From: a virus
DNA: 25,105 bases
Virus record (IMG/VR): IMGVR_UViG_3300032288_001494
Location: 1-25,105 of that record
Reading direction: 5' to 3' (one strand)
Position 1 is the stretch's first letter; the number at the start of each line of letters is the position of its first letter. Both the position numbers and the translations under genes were made by a program. This document shows positions 1 to 5,042 of the stretch, in pieces. A model generated the notes under the pieces. It was given only the letters and a program-made list of their open reading frames with translations. It did not search any database and was not told where the DNA came from.

Positions 1-96
1 ACATTGGATGAACTGTATTAGAGGTTCGTTCGTTGACCCACGAAAACGTGATTGTAAGTACGACAAAAGCATGTACGATTATACAAAAGGAATTTT

Positions 97-285
97 ATGC
101 CATTCTTTCTTGGATCAATTCTCCGCCACTTGCTCACATTAGCAGCTGGTGGTCTTCTTGGTTTAGGCGTTGCAGAGGATGACGCCCACAACCTGGTTAA
201 AGCCGTTGAGCCAGTTGTGGGTGGCGTTGTGTTATACGGCGTATCTCAGGCTTGGTCTTTATTTGATTCTAAGAAGAAACGCTAA
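97..285 (+). CDS. Putative holin, small membrane protein (Pam3-gp28-like)
   Basis: A 62-residue protein with a hydrophobic N-terminal helix (about residues 5-26, beginning RHLLTLAAGGLLGLG), a short acidic linker, a second hydrophobic stretch (about 37-54) and a basic tail (KKKR). The RHLLTxAGG start, the two short membrane segments and the lysine-rich end resemble the Pam3-gp28 family of putative phage holins, which would permeabilise the inner membrane at the end of infection. The start is supported by an AAGGA Shine-Dalgarno six bases upstream of ATG. Its stop overlaps the stop of the leftward gene at 282, so the two are convergent. No endolysin or spanin is adjacent inside the window, so the lysis role rests on family resemblance alone. 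It could be another small phage membrane protein. Confidence 0.6.
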   Translation: MPFFLGSILRHLLTLAAGGLLGLGVAEDDAHNLVKAVEPVVGGVVLYGVSQAWSLFDSKKKR

Positions 286-752
286 ACGTCGGTGTTCAGG
301 CGGTAGCGTTTGTTGCGGAGTTTGCTTTCTTCCGTTGCTGCTACTGCCTTATCAGCTCCGGTGTTTTCTTCAATGTACTTAACGATAAGGGCAAACTTGC
401 CCTGTGCTCGCACTTTATCAAGTTGCAGTTTGAATTGTTCTTTAGCTTGTTTCCGCATGGCTTCTGCAATGCTCTCATCATTGTATAGCTCGCAAGCTAA
501 GTAAGTGAGGTTAAACGGTGATGGTGTGGGATTAAAGAGGAACCACCGCAGCCTGGAAAAGTCACCAATGATTTTGTGGTACATCACGTTTTTACGAGTT
601 GAATTGCGCTCGTGGAAAGTTTTGTGAATGCCTTGTTGAGGCAAACCTTCTAGCCTATCGAAAAAGAAACAATAATCTTTTAGTGCCCGTTCGATTACGG
701 CCAGCCACAGAGTACGCTCTGGAAAGTCTTGTGAGATTTCTGCCTGTTCCAT
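282..752 (-). CDS. Conserved phage protein of unknown function
   Basis: A 156-residue soluble protein, last gene of the leftward block. The N-terminal half has a PERTLWLAVIERALKDY segment followed by RLRWFLF and a YLACELYND stretch. This spacing resembles the E-x-LW-x-AVI-x-A...W-(F/L)...C-L pattern of small phage proteins often found beside DNA-processing genes, whose role is unknown to me. The C-terminal third is charged and helical. I chose the ATG at 752, which follows the upstream TAA directly (TAACATG); an in-frame ATG at 776 would overlap the upstream gene by 23 bases and has no better ribosome-binding site. The gene is real by coupling and by its position in a tightly packed operon. 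Confidence 0.7.
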   Translation of the reverse strand: MEQAEISQDFPERTLWLAVIERALKDYCFFFDRLEGLPQQGIHKTFHERNSTRKNVMYHKIIGDFSRLRWFLFNPTPSPFNLTYLACELYNDESIAEAMRKQAKEQFKLQLDKVRAQGKFALIVKYIEENTGADKAVAATEESKLRNKRYRLNTDV

Positions 753-753
753 G

Positions 754-1083
754 TTAAGTGTCAGTTCTCTTCGCATCTTTTACCAAAGCGATCCAGTCTT
801 CTAAGTACATTGTTACTAGCCAAGGCTTATGATTTCTGCGGTGCATTACTGTTGGTATTCGGTCGTGACAATCTCGCAATGATTGGTCCATTGCGTTATC
901 AACATTTAGCTTTTCTACTCGTTTACATTCGATATGGAACTGATGCAGCTCACTGCACTCTACATCAGAATCACCAGCTGCGCCGCAAAATTGTTGTGTA
1001 CGCCTAGCACTAAATCCGTGTTCACGTAGCTTTGATGCCAGTTCTCGTTCTCCGGCGCTGCCTTTTTGTTTACCGTTTGTCAT
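754..1083 (-). CDS. Holliday-junction-resolvase-like PD-(D/E)XK nuclease
   Basis: A 109-residue protein with the layout of archaeal Hjc-type and related phage resolvases. KGSAGERELASKLREHGF at 7-24 supplies the first acidic residue (E12), D40 lies in GDSDVE, and E52-C-K54 in HIECKRVEKLN completes a PD-(D/E)XK active site (D40-x11-E52-x-K54). A basic HRRNHKPWLVTM strand follows at 81-92. Such enzymes cut branched DNA, clearing recombination and replication junctions before packaging. The ATG overlaps the upstream stop (ATGA). With the SSB-like and ERF genes in the same window it suggests a phage-encoded recombination set. The fold assignment is fairly secure; the exact substrate is inferred. 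Confidence 0.75.
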   Translation of the reverse strand: MTNGKQKGSAGERELASKLREHGFSARRTQQFCGAAGDSDVECSELHQFHIECKRVEKLNVDNAMDQSLRDCHDRIPTVMHRRNHKPWLVTMYLEDWIALVKDAKRTDT

Positions 1084-1604
1084 GCTCTTTGTATCAAGTT
1101 ATGAAACTGGCTTAGTAGTATCGGGACTTTTGGTGGGTTGTCTCCAAATCGTCTGATCACATTCTTGCAAAACTGCTCGTCAGTGTAGGCGCAAATTAGT
1201 TCGGTATCTTTTCCCGCTGCCAGTGTAACTAAAAATTTGCGTCGGCGGTAATACTTTTCTGCTAACTCGTCTTTTATGCCCTCGACAATGAGTTGTTTAG
1301 AGTGAGCGTCAATCTTGCGGATACCGTCCAAGACTTTGCGGAGAGCGAGCGAATTATCAAACTCAAACTTTAGGTTGATGGGATGATACTCAACAAAAAC
1401 ACCATTAACTAAAAAGTCGATGGTCTTGTTATACCCGACACCAATTTGAAACGTTGTACCGTTTTGTAACTGAAAGCCTCTCACGTAACGTTCCAGGAGC
1501 ATCCCACAAGCGTATTCTGATTTTGAGGCAAACTTTATCGGCGTTTCAGGAATGTGTGGCAGTCGCGGTGTAAAGTCTCTGATAGGCTCCATTGCGACTA
1601 TCAT
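1080..1604 (-). CDS. Conserved phage protein, possible PD-(D/E)XK-fold nuclease
   Basis: A 174-residue protein. Residues 28-75 read like a nuclease core: SKSEYACGMLLERYV (helix with E30), then GVGYNKTIDFLVNG (D63) and VFVEYHPI (E72). An E...D-F...E-Y-H arrangement on a beta hairpin is seen in restriction-endonuclease-like folds, but the expected lysine two residues after E72 is H74, so catalysis is uncertain. The rest is mixed alpha/beta with a basic YYRRRKF segment. It lies directly upstream of the resolvase-like gene with an ATGA junction, consistent with a DNA-processing role. Neither the ATG at 1604 nor the in-frame ATG at 1592 has a clear Shine-Dalgarno; the longer form is listed. Confidence 0.6.
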   Translation of the reverse strand: MIVAMEPIRDFTPRLPHIPETPIKFASKSEYACGMLLERYVRGFQLQNGTTFQIGVGYNKTIDFLVNGVFVEYHPINLKFEFDNSLALRKVLDGIRKIDAHSKQLIVEGIKDELAEKYYRRRKFLVTLAAGKDTELICAYTDEQFCKNVIRRFGDNPPKVPILLSQFHNLIQRA

Positions 1605-1625
1605 GCAACGGATTGTGCTACTAGC

Positions 1626-2237
1626 CTACCTGTAAAACGTTTCGTCTGTGTTAGCTACAGACCACCTATCGCTGCTTTCAGCCTGAAATATTGTGTCTAT
1701 TGTTTTGTATTTTCGGGCGGCTGCGTTGGGTGCGTTCCCAATAAAAAACGCATCTTTGAAACAGATACGATTGGTCGGCAAACAACAGATCCGTCCGTCA
1801 TCGAGCAGTATGATATGTCCACATTTGTTCTGGTCGGGTTGGTGCAGGAAACCTGCGGTAGTATCGCAATCAGCCAGCCAATCCACCGTGCAATAATATG
1901 TGCCAGATACCACAGATTTGTTTTTAAGCAGCACATCACATTGATAGTCTTTTAGGAAATCAAAAACCGTTACGATTGGCTTAAAACTAAAGCAGTCCCA
2001 AAGTTGTAGGTCTTCAAGGTTAGTGCTCTCAACCGTTGGCTCGTCGTGTAACAACCAGTGGAGCGGAACGTGCCGAAAGTGTGCGCCTGATTCAAGCAAA
2101 ACGTGAAACTGTAATGCTCGTCCTTTGTGCGATATGATTGCAAACGCATATCCTTTCTCAAATCCTGCTACCGTTTCGTCTTGAGTCAAAAACGCTGCTG
2201 GTATCAAAATTTTAAGTGGCGGGATGTTTGCGTTCAT
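1626..2237 (-). CDS. Conserved hypothetical phage protein
   Basis: A 203-residue, mostly beta-rich soluble protein. It begins MNANIPPLKILIPAAFLTQ and has a central KGRALQFHVLLESGAHFRHVP segment. It contains many cysteines (CFSF, CDVLL, YYCTVDWLADCD, KCGH, CCLP, ICF), but they are not spaced as an obvious zinc ribbon. I do not recognise a catalytic motif. Its ATG overlaps the stop of the 45-codon gene upstream (ATGA), so the two are translationally coupled. The length and coupling make it a genuine gene; the function is unknown. Confidence 0.7.
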   Translation of the reverse strand: MNANIPPLKILIPAAFLTQDETVAGFEKGYAFAIISHKGRALQFHVLLESGAHFRHVPLHWLLHDEPTVESTNLEDLQLWDCFSFKPIVTVFDFLKDYQCDVLLKNKSVVSGTYYCTVDWLADCDTTAGFLHQPDQNKCGHIILLDDGRICCLPTNRICFKDAFFIGNAPNAAARKYKTIDTIFQAESSDRWSVANTDETFYR

Positions 2238-2371
2238 TTCTTCTTTTTCTTCTCAGCTCCTTTAATTTTGCCCTTGTTTATCGTGGCATAAAAAACAGAG
2301 TCTCCCTGCTTTTTGCCATAGAACTTTTCCATAGACTCACGGATCTTTAGACCTTTTTTTGTAAGCGGCAT
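2234..2371 (-). CDS. Small basic phage protein (45 aa)
   Basis: A 45-residue protein, MPLTKKGLKIRESMEKFYGK followed by KQGDSVFYATINKGKIKG and a run of lysines. The pattern P-L-T-K-K-G-x-K-I...M...YG-x-K-x-G-x-x-V-F-Y-A...N-K-G-x-I-x-G is one I recognise from very common small phage proteins of unknown role. A GGAGC Shine-Dalgarno sits seven bases before the ATG, and the stop overlaps the next ATG (ATGA). Its net charge is strongly positive, so nucleic-acid binding is a guess. It overlaps the end of the upstream gene by 25 bases. Confidence 0.75.
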   Translation of the reverse strand: MPLTKKGLKIRESMEKFYGKKQGDSVFYATINKGKIKGAEKKKKK

Positions 2372-2520
2372 GTTTGCTCCTTTTTAAGCATAGTCTCAAA
2401 AAGTTTAGCATCTGATGCGACTTTAGCCGATTGGGTTTTAACTGCTGCTTGGTGTGCTGCTTGCAACTCGCGCCAAAACTGCTCCTGGAAAAGTTGTTTT
2501 ACTGATTTAATCTGACTCAT
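2347..2520 (-). CDS. Hypothetical protein (57 aa), helical
   Basis: A 57-residue, mainly helical protein (MSQIKSVKQLFQEQFWRELQ, then alanine- and lysine-rich). I chose the internal ATG at 2520 because the longer frame from 2574 would lie wholly within the upstream gene. The chosen start still overlaps that gene by 14 bases and has only a weak GGA upstream. The 3-prime end overlaps the start of the 45-codon gene by 25 bases. No motif is recognised; it could be a shadow, but the tight leftward packing favours a gene. Confidence 0.5.
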   Translation of the reverse strand: MSQIKSVKQLFQEQFWRELQAAHQAAVKTQSAKVASDAKLFETMLKKEQTCRLQKKV

Positions 2521-2758
2521 GACGTTCCATGTAAAATCCTTGTCCGGACAAGGTATGTACCTCGACAGCATCACAATGTAGCACTCGTTCGATTAGTAAC
2601 TTTGCCATTTCGTGCGGTTCTATGTTGTAGTGCTCGTCAATCAAAGCTCGTATGTCAGGTCGTGGCTCGTAACGGAACTTGTAATCGTCGTTTTCACGGA
2701 TATGCAAAACAACTTCCCATCGACCGTCAGTGACTTTGTAAAGCGAATAAAGTTTCAT
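2507..2758 (-). CDS. Hypothetical protein (83 aa)
   Basis: An 83-residue acidic alpha/beta protein. Two beta strands at the start (MKLYSLYKVTDGRWEVVLHI) are followed by a charged helix (RALIDEHYNIEPHEMAKLLI) and a short C-terminal strand. No catalytic or binding motif is visible. Its ATG lies just after the stop of the upstream gene, with no strong Shine-Dalgarno, so translation probably depends on coupling. The function is unknown. Confidence 0.6.
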   Translation of the reverse strand: MKLYSLYKVTDGRWEVVLHIRENDDYKFRYEPRPDIRALIDEHYNIEPHEMAKLLIERVLHCDAVEVHTLSGQGFYMERHESD

Positions 2759-2760
2759 AA

Positions 2761-3243
2761 TTAATACGCAAAAATATCAGTGTGTAAAACGGATTGAGGT
2801 ATACGCCAGTACGGGTTGTTGATCGGTTGACCACCACGATCTTTGTCTACCCAATACTCCGGGCATTTTGCTTCTTTCCCAGTCAACCAACCAACAATTT
2901 TTAAGTCAGGGTACATACCAACTACGAGATAATACCGCCGCTCATCATAATCCCGTGGCCGTATAATCAACGGTCCATCGGACTTAATCGTGCTGCGTAC
3001 TTCTATGTTCGAGCCCACGTCAGCTAGTACCCGATTTGGACTTGCAACATTGCAATATAGACCAAGAGTTTTAGCGACAAACACCTCCGCTATCGCTCCA
3101 TGAATGTCGTGCGTAAATGTATCAACAGTTATGTTCCCGTTGTTATCCTTTGCGCCTCTTTCAATAGCCCTAAATCGTCTCTGTAGACCCGCTACAGCAG
3201 CATTAAAGGCTTCTCCATGGTCTAATCGTCCAATTGCGTCCAT
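2761..3243 (-). CDS. Conserved phage protein, possible PD-(D/E)XK-like endonuclease
   Basis: A 160-residue protein. The HDIHGAIAEVFVAKTLGL helix (46-62) carries E53. It is followed by LADVGSNIEVRST (74-85), with D75 and E81-V-R83, then LIIRPRD, YYLVVGMYPDLKIVGWLTG and YWRIPQSVL. A helix with H-G-x-x-A-E followed by D...E-x-(K/R) is typical of restriction-endonuclease-like proteins in phages. Here the lysine is replaced by arginine, so activity is uncertain. The hydrophobic VVGMYP...VGW strands fit the core of that fold. An AGGA lies upstream of the ATG. Neighbouring SSB-like and resolvase-like genes support a DNA-handling role. Confidence 0.65.
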   Translation of the reverse strand: MDAIGRLDHGEAFNAAVAGLQRRFRAIERGAKDNNGNITVDTFTHDIHGAIAEVFVAKTLGLYCNVASPNRVLADVGSNIEVRSTIKSDGPLIIRPRDYDERRYYLVVGMYPDLKIVGWLTGKEAKCPEYWVDKDRGGQPINNPYWRIPQSVLHTDIFAY

Positions 3244-3258
3244 GACCGTCCTGAAGGC

Positions 3259-3564
3259 TTAAAAAGGAATATCGTCGTACTCTTCGTGCTTTGCTGCTGG
3301 TCCTGGCTTACCTTGACCACTGGCAACTCCCTCCGCTTCGTGGATTTGTCGGTCTAGGTTTCGAGCGTCTCGCCATTTATCGACTTGGCTCAATAGCTCA
3401 CTAAGAACCGTAAGATCGTCCGGATACCAGTATTTGCTCTCTTTGTACTCACCGCTCGTCTTGTCCTTGTACGTTTTGCGAAACGTGTAGCTATAGCCTC
3501 GCTCGTTTTGCCACGCTGCTATGTCTATCCCTTTCATTCGCCATGATTGTGCTGGTTTTGCCAT
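3259..3564 (-). CDS. SSB-like single-stranded-DNA-binding protein (PC4-type resemblance)
   Basis: A 101-residue protein, first gene of the leftward block. The N-terminal 65 residues (KGIDIAAWQN, YSYTFRKTYKDK, YKESKYWYPDDL, VLSELLSQV) resemble phage proteins of the PC4/transcription-coactivator-like ssDNA-binding group. A flexible G/P linker leads to an acidic end, EEYDDIPF. That C-terminal DDIPF is the signature of bacterial SSB tails, which dock host replication and repair proteins. The gene has a good TATAGGAGAC Shine-Dalgarno context and faces the HTH gene across a 53-bp control region. With ERF it would coat and anneal single strands. The tail and the partial domain match are seen; binding itself is inferred. 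Confidence 0.65.
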   Translation of the reverse strand: MAKPAQSWRMKGIDIAAWQNERGYSYTFRKTYKDKTSGEYKESKYWYPDDLTVLSELLSQVDKWRDARNLDRQIHEAEGVASGQGKPGPAAKHEEYDDIPF

Positions 3565-3581
3565 GTTGTCTCCTATAAAGA

Positions 3582-3610
3582 TTGCGTTACTTATCGCAAC
3601 CTAGTACACT
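3582..3610. promoter_or_regulatory. Divergent control region with palindromic operator and leaderless rightward promoter
   Basis: An 18-bp inverted repeat, TTGCG-N8-CGCAA (3582-3599), sits between the SSB-like gene (-) and the HTH gene (+). On the plus strand TTGCGT (3582-3587), a 17-bp spacer and TACACT (3605-3610) make a plausible sigma-70 promoter. Its start would fall at about 3617, directly on the ATG at 3618, which has no Shine-Dalgarno. That implies a leaderless message. The palindrome covers the -35 and spacer, so its binder could repress this promoter and perhaps leftward transcription of the 3564 block. Confidence 0.5.
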
Positions 3611-3617
3611 CTAAGAC

Positions 3618-3821
3618 ATGACACAAGACAAAAACGAATCAATTATTACACCGATGCCAGAAAAATATGTGCCGATAAAGGTTGTGTGCCAACACTTTGA
3701 CATATCGGAAACGACTGTTCGTAAGCTGATAAAAAAGGGCTTACCTCAATTGAGAGTAGGCATTGAATATCGGTTTAAGATTTCGGATGTAGAGCGTTGG
3801 TTGATTGAACAGAAGAAATAA
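3618..3821 (+). CDS. Small HTH DNA-binding protein (excisionase/MerR-type)
   Basis: A 67-residue protein. After a 15-residue polar tail it has the standard HTH_17/excisionase pattern: YVPIKVVCQHFDISETTVRK (17-36), LIKKGLPQLRVGIEYRF (37-53) and a C-terminal ISDVERWL helix. That is a winged helix with the recognition helix at about 29-40 and the RVG...YRF wing. Such proteins act as excisionases or as small transcription regulators. With no integrase in view, regulation of the flanking divergent genes is the better guess. It has no ribosome-binding site and is probably translated from a leaderless transcript. A bidirectional terminator follows its stop immediately. Confidence 0.75.
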   Translation: MTQDKNESIITPMPEKYVPIKVVCQHFDISETTVRKLIKKGLPQLRVGIEYRFKISDVERWLIEQKK

Positions 3822-3862
3822 AAAAACCACTCGTTAGCTTGCCGGCACGGAGTGGCTTTTTA
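3821..3862. terminator. Bidirectional intrinsic terminator
   Basis: The stem CCACTC (3827-3832) / GAGTGG (3850-3855) encloses a 17-base loop that contains GCCGGC. On the plus strand it is followed by CTTTTT; on the minus strand it is followed by TTTTTT. It can therefore stop rightward transcription after the HTH gene and leftward transcription coming from the 4.6-8.4 kb block. The initiator ATG at 3890 is only 28 bases beyond, so initiator expression must come from read-through or a promoter I could not identify. Confidence 0.8.
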
Positions 3863-3889
3863 ATAAATGCTAAAGGAATTGCTCCTTCT

Positions 3890-4396
3890 ATGAAGAACAA
3901 TATCAGAAAACACCGCATCGGCATAGTAGACTTTGCGCTAGTTGACGCAGGACTATCACACCACGAAGCATTGATTTATGCATATGTAAAACGGTTTCAA
4001 CGGAACAAGCGGCCATGCTTTGCAAGCATCACTCACATAGCGGCTGAATTAAGAATGTCAGCGCCGACTGTTAAACGACATATCAGGCGACTTTTACAGC
4101 TGCAAGTTTTAACAGAAACGGTACGTGGAAGAGGGCGGTTCTTGAGCACGAATGGGATCAAAATGATCCCAATCAAGAATAGGGATCAAAATGATCGGAA
4201 TAGGGATCAAATTGATCTCGATAGGGATCAAAATGATCCCGGTGATTGGGATCAAAATGATCCCCTACCATTAAAAGTATTACCATTAAAAGATACCAAT
4301 AAAAGTACCATGAATGATTCTAATCTTGATTTTAAGAAGCTAAACACGTTTGCAGAGCGTTCTGGACTACGTCGTAGGTTTGGAGATGCCGATTAA
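3890..4396 (+). CDS. Lambda-O-like replication initiator with built-in origin
   Basis: A 168-residue protein. Residues 22-85 form a winged helix-turn-helix of the HTH_36 type (LSHHEALIYAYVKRF, ITHIAAELRMSAPTVKRHIR, LQVLTETVRGRGRF), as in phage replication initiators that bind origin iterons. Residues 88-125 are a low-complexity linker encoded by five 17-bp palindromic iterons. A short tail (LDFKKLNTFAERSGLRRRFGDAD) ends the protein. Lambda O (299 aa) has the same order: DNA-binding domain, linker encoded by ori, and C-terminal helicase-loader contact domain. Here the last part is almost absent. I chose ATG 3890 (AAAGGA 12 bases upstream); an in-frame TTG at 3839 lies inside the terminator hairpin. 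No lambda P- or DnaC-like partner follows. Confidence 0.75.
   Translation: MKNNIRKHRIGIVDFALVDAGLSHHEALIYAYVKRFQRNKRPCFASITHIAAELRMSAPTVKRHIRRLLQLQVLTETVRGRGRFLSTNGIKMIPIKNRDQNDRNRDQIDLDRDQNDPGDWDQNDPLPLKVLPLKDTNKSTMNDSNLDFKKLNTFAERSGLRRRFGDAD
4154..4264. repeat. Five palindromic iterons: probable replication origin
   Basis: Five copies of GGGATCAAAATGATCCC or close variants lie at 4154-4170, 4182-4198, 4203-4219, 4224-4240 and 4248-4264. Start-to-start spacings are 28, 21, 21 and 24 bp, so the central copies repeat about every two helical turns. Copies 1, 4 and 5 are identical; copy 2 ends in CGG, and copy 3 has ATTG in the centre and ends in CTC. Each is a 7-3-7 dyad like the lambda O iterons. 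Copy 1 is read in a different frame (GIKMIP) from the others (RDQNDP-type), so conservation is of the DNA, not the peptide. Each copy contains two GATC sites. Confidence 0.8.
4266..4317. repeat. AT-rich 12-mer repeats: candidate DNA unwinding element
   Basis: Immediately after the last iteron come TACCATTAAAAG (4266-4277), TACCATTAAAAG (4281-4292), TACCAATAAAAG (4294-4305) and a weaker TACCATGAATGA (4306-4317). AT-rich direct repeats beside the iterons are what an initiator melts first in lambda ori and in oriC. They are translated as part of the initiator tail (LPLKVLPLKDTNKS). The unwinding role is inferred from position and composition. Confidence 0.6.
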
Positions 4397-4565
4397 AAGC
4401 TCTACAATGAACGCTGTGGCACGATAACGGGCTAGGGTATATCTGAGGTAGGTCCAAGATTAGGATTGAATAGCGTTCATCCTAGAGGCTTGAAAGAAAG
4501 GTTGTGCGAAGTGGTCAGAATGTGTACATTGAAGATGCGTGATCTAGTCCATCATGTCTCCATGC
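4397..4565 (+). other. Structured intergenic stretch, candidate non-coding RNA
   Basis: About 170 bases between the initiator stop and a strong terminator hold no convincing ORF. ATGAACGCT (4407-4415) pairs perfectly with AGCGTTCAT (4472-4480). CTAGG inside that loop (4432-4436) can pair with CCTAG directly after the stem (4481-4485), a possible pseudoknot. It could be a 3-prime UTR structure or a separate small RNA from the origin region. I found no clear promoter for it and do not recognise an RNA family. Confidence 0.3.
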
Positions 4566-4605
4566 CCTCTCGTCAGTAAGCAATTACCGGCGAGAGGTTT
4601 TTTTT
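4566..4605 (+). terminator. Strong rightward intrinsic terminator
   Basis: The stem CCTCTCG (4566-4572) / CGAGAGG (4591-4597) with an 18-base loop is followed by eight T residues. It ends rightward transcription from the initiator island just before the convergent gene whose stop codon is at 4604-4606. It has no T run in the leftward direction. Confidence 0.9.
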
Positions 4606-4873
4606 ACTCTTCAGTGTCTTCTGCAAATAATTCTTTCACGTGGTCTAACAACCAGAACAAAGCATCTCTTTGCCCTAGCTCAAATTCACCTTTCGGCTCT
4701 CCAAGCATTGTATCCACTCGTTCTACAAAAGCGTTCACGTAAATCTTGAGCTGTTGCGCTCCCGCCATATACGCAATTTGATAATCTTCAACCGCTTGTG
4801 CCCGATTACGGCGCGGGCAAAATTCAGTACCAAATTCCAAAGCGTCTTTTTCCAATTGTCCTTTAATGTCCAT
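4604..4873 (-). CDS. Hypothetical protein (89 aa)
   Basis: An 89-residue acidic helical protein (MDIKGQLEKDALEFGTEFCP, RAQAVEDYQIAYMAGAQQLK, ending KELFAEDTEE). It overlaps the upstream RHH-like gene by 11 bases, so the pair is coupled. No catalytic motif is seen. Its 3-prime end abuts the rightward terminator. As the last leftward gene before the origin, it leaves leftward read-through free to run antisense across the origin until the bidirectional terminator at 3862. The function is unknown. Confidence 0.65.
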   Translation of the reverse strand: MDIKGQLEKDALEFGTEFCPRRNRAQAVEDYQIAYMAGAQQLKIYVNAFVERVDTMLGEPKGEFELGQRDALFWLLDHVKELFAEDTEE

Positions 4874-5042
4874 GACTTATGTACCATTTAATAGCCTTTG
4901 CAAGCGCATCTTTCAGCGACTCGCCATTTGATTTCGCAATTTTTACAAACTGACTAAACACCTCCAACTGCACATAAACAGTTTGTCTTTTGTAGCCAGC
5001 AGGAGGCGCGTCATAAGATTTGCGGTCAGGTATTTTCTTCAT
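4863..5042 (-). CDS. Small ribbon-helix-helix-like protein (59 aa)
   Basis: A 59-residue basic protein. YKRQTVYVQLEVFSQFVKIA plus KSNGESLKDALAKAIKWYI gives a short strand, a helix, a turn and a second helix, the layout of ribbon-helix-helix (CopG/Arc) DNA-binding proteins. That suggests a dimeric regulator, but the match is by pattern only. I prefer the ATG at 5042; a TTG at 5051 is in frame. Either start overlaps the end of the ERF gene (17 or 26 bases), and neither has a good Shine-Dalgarno, so translational coupling is likely. Confidence 0.6.
   Translation of the reverse strand: MKKIPDRKSYDAPPAGYKRQTVYVQLEVFSQFVKIAKSNGESLKDALAKAIKWYISHGH

Noticed and set aside
8-142. 44-codon frame at the left edge beginning MNCIRGSFVDP
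   Set aside because: It overlaps the holin-like gene by 46 bases in another frame, has no Shine-Dalgarno, and is too short to tell from chance; it may be the end of an upstream gene.
389-402. GGGCAA/TTGCCC hairpin as terminator of the leftward block
   Set aside because: It lies in the middle of a coding sequence and has no T run in either direction.
1554-1955. 133-codon rightward frame opposite the 203-aa leftward gene
   Set aside because: It overlaps two coupled leftward genes, has no ribosome-binding site, and has a cysteine-rich, non-protein-like composition.
3839-3889. TTG-initiated N-terminal extension of the replication initiator
   Set aside because: These bases form the second half of a terminator hairpin and its T run; ATG 3890 begins the conserved-looking domain.
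4154-4264. CRISPR array
   Set aside because: The repeats are 17-bp palindromes with spacers of only 4-11 bases and lie inside a translated initiator gene, so iterons explain them better.
4397-4565. tRNA or group I intron in the non-coding stretch
   Set aside because: No cloverleaf, no T-arm sequence and no intron core motifs could be found by eye.
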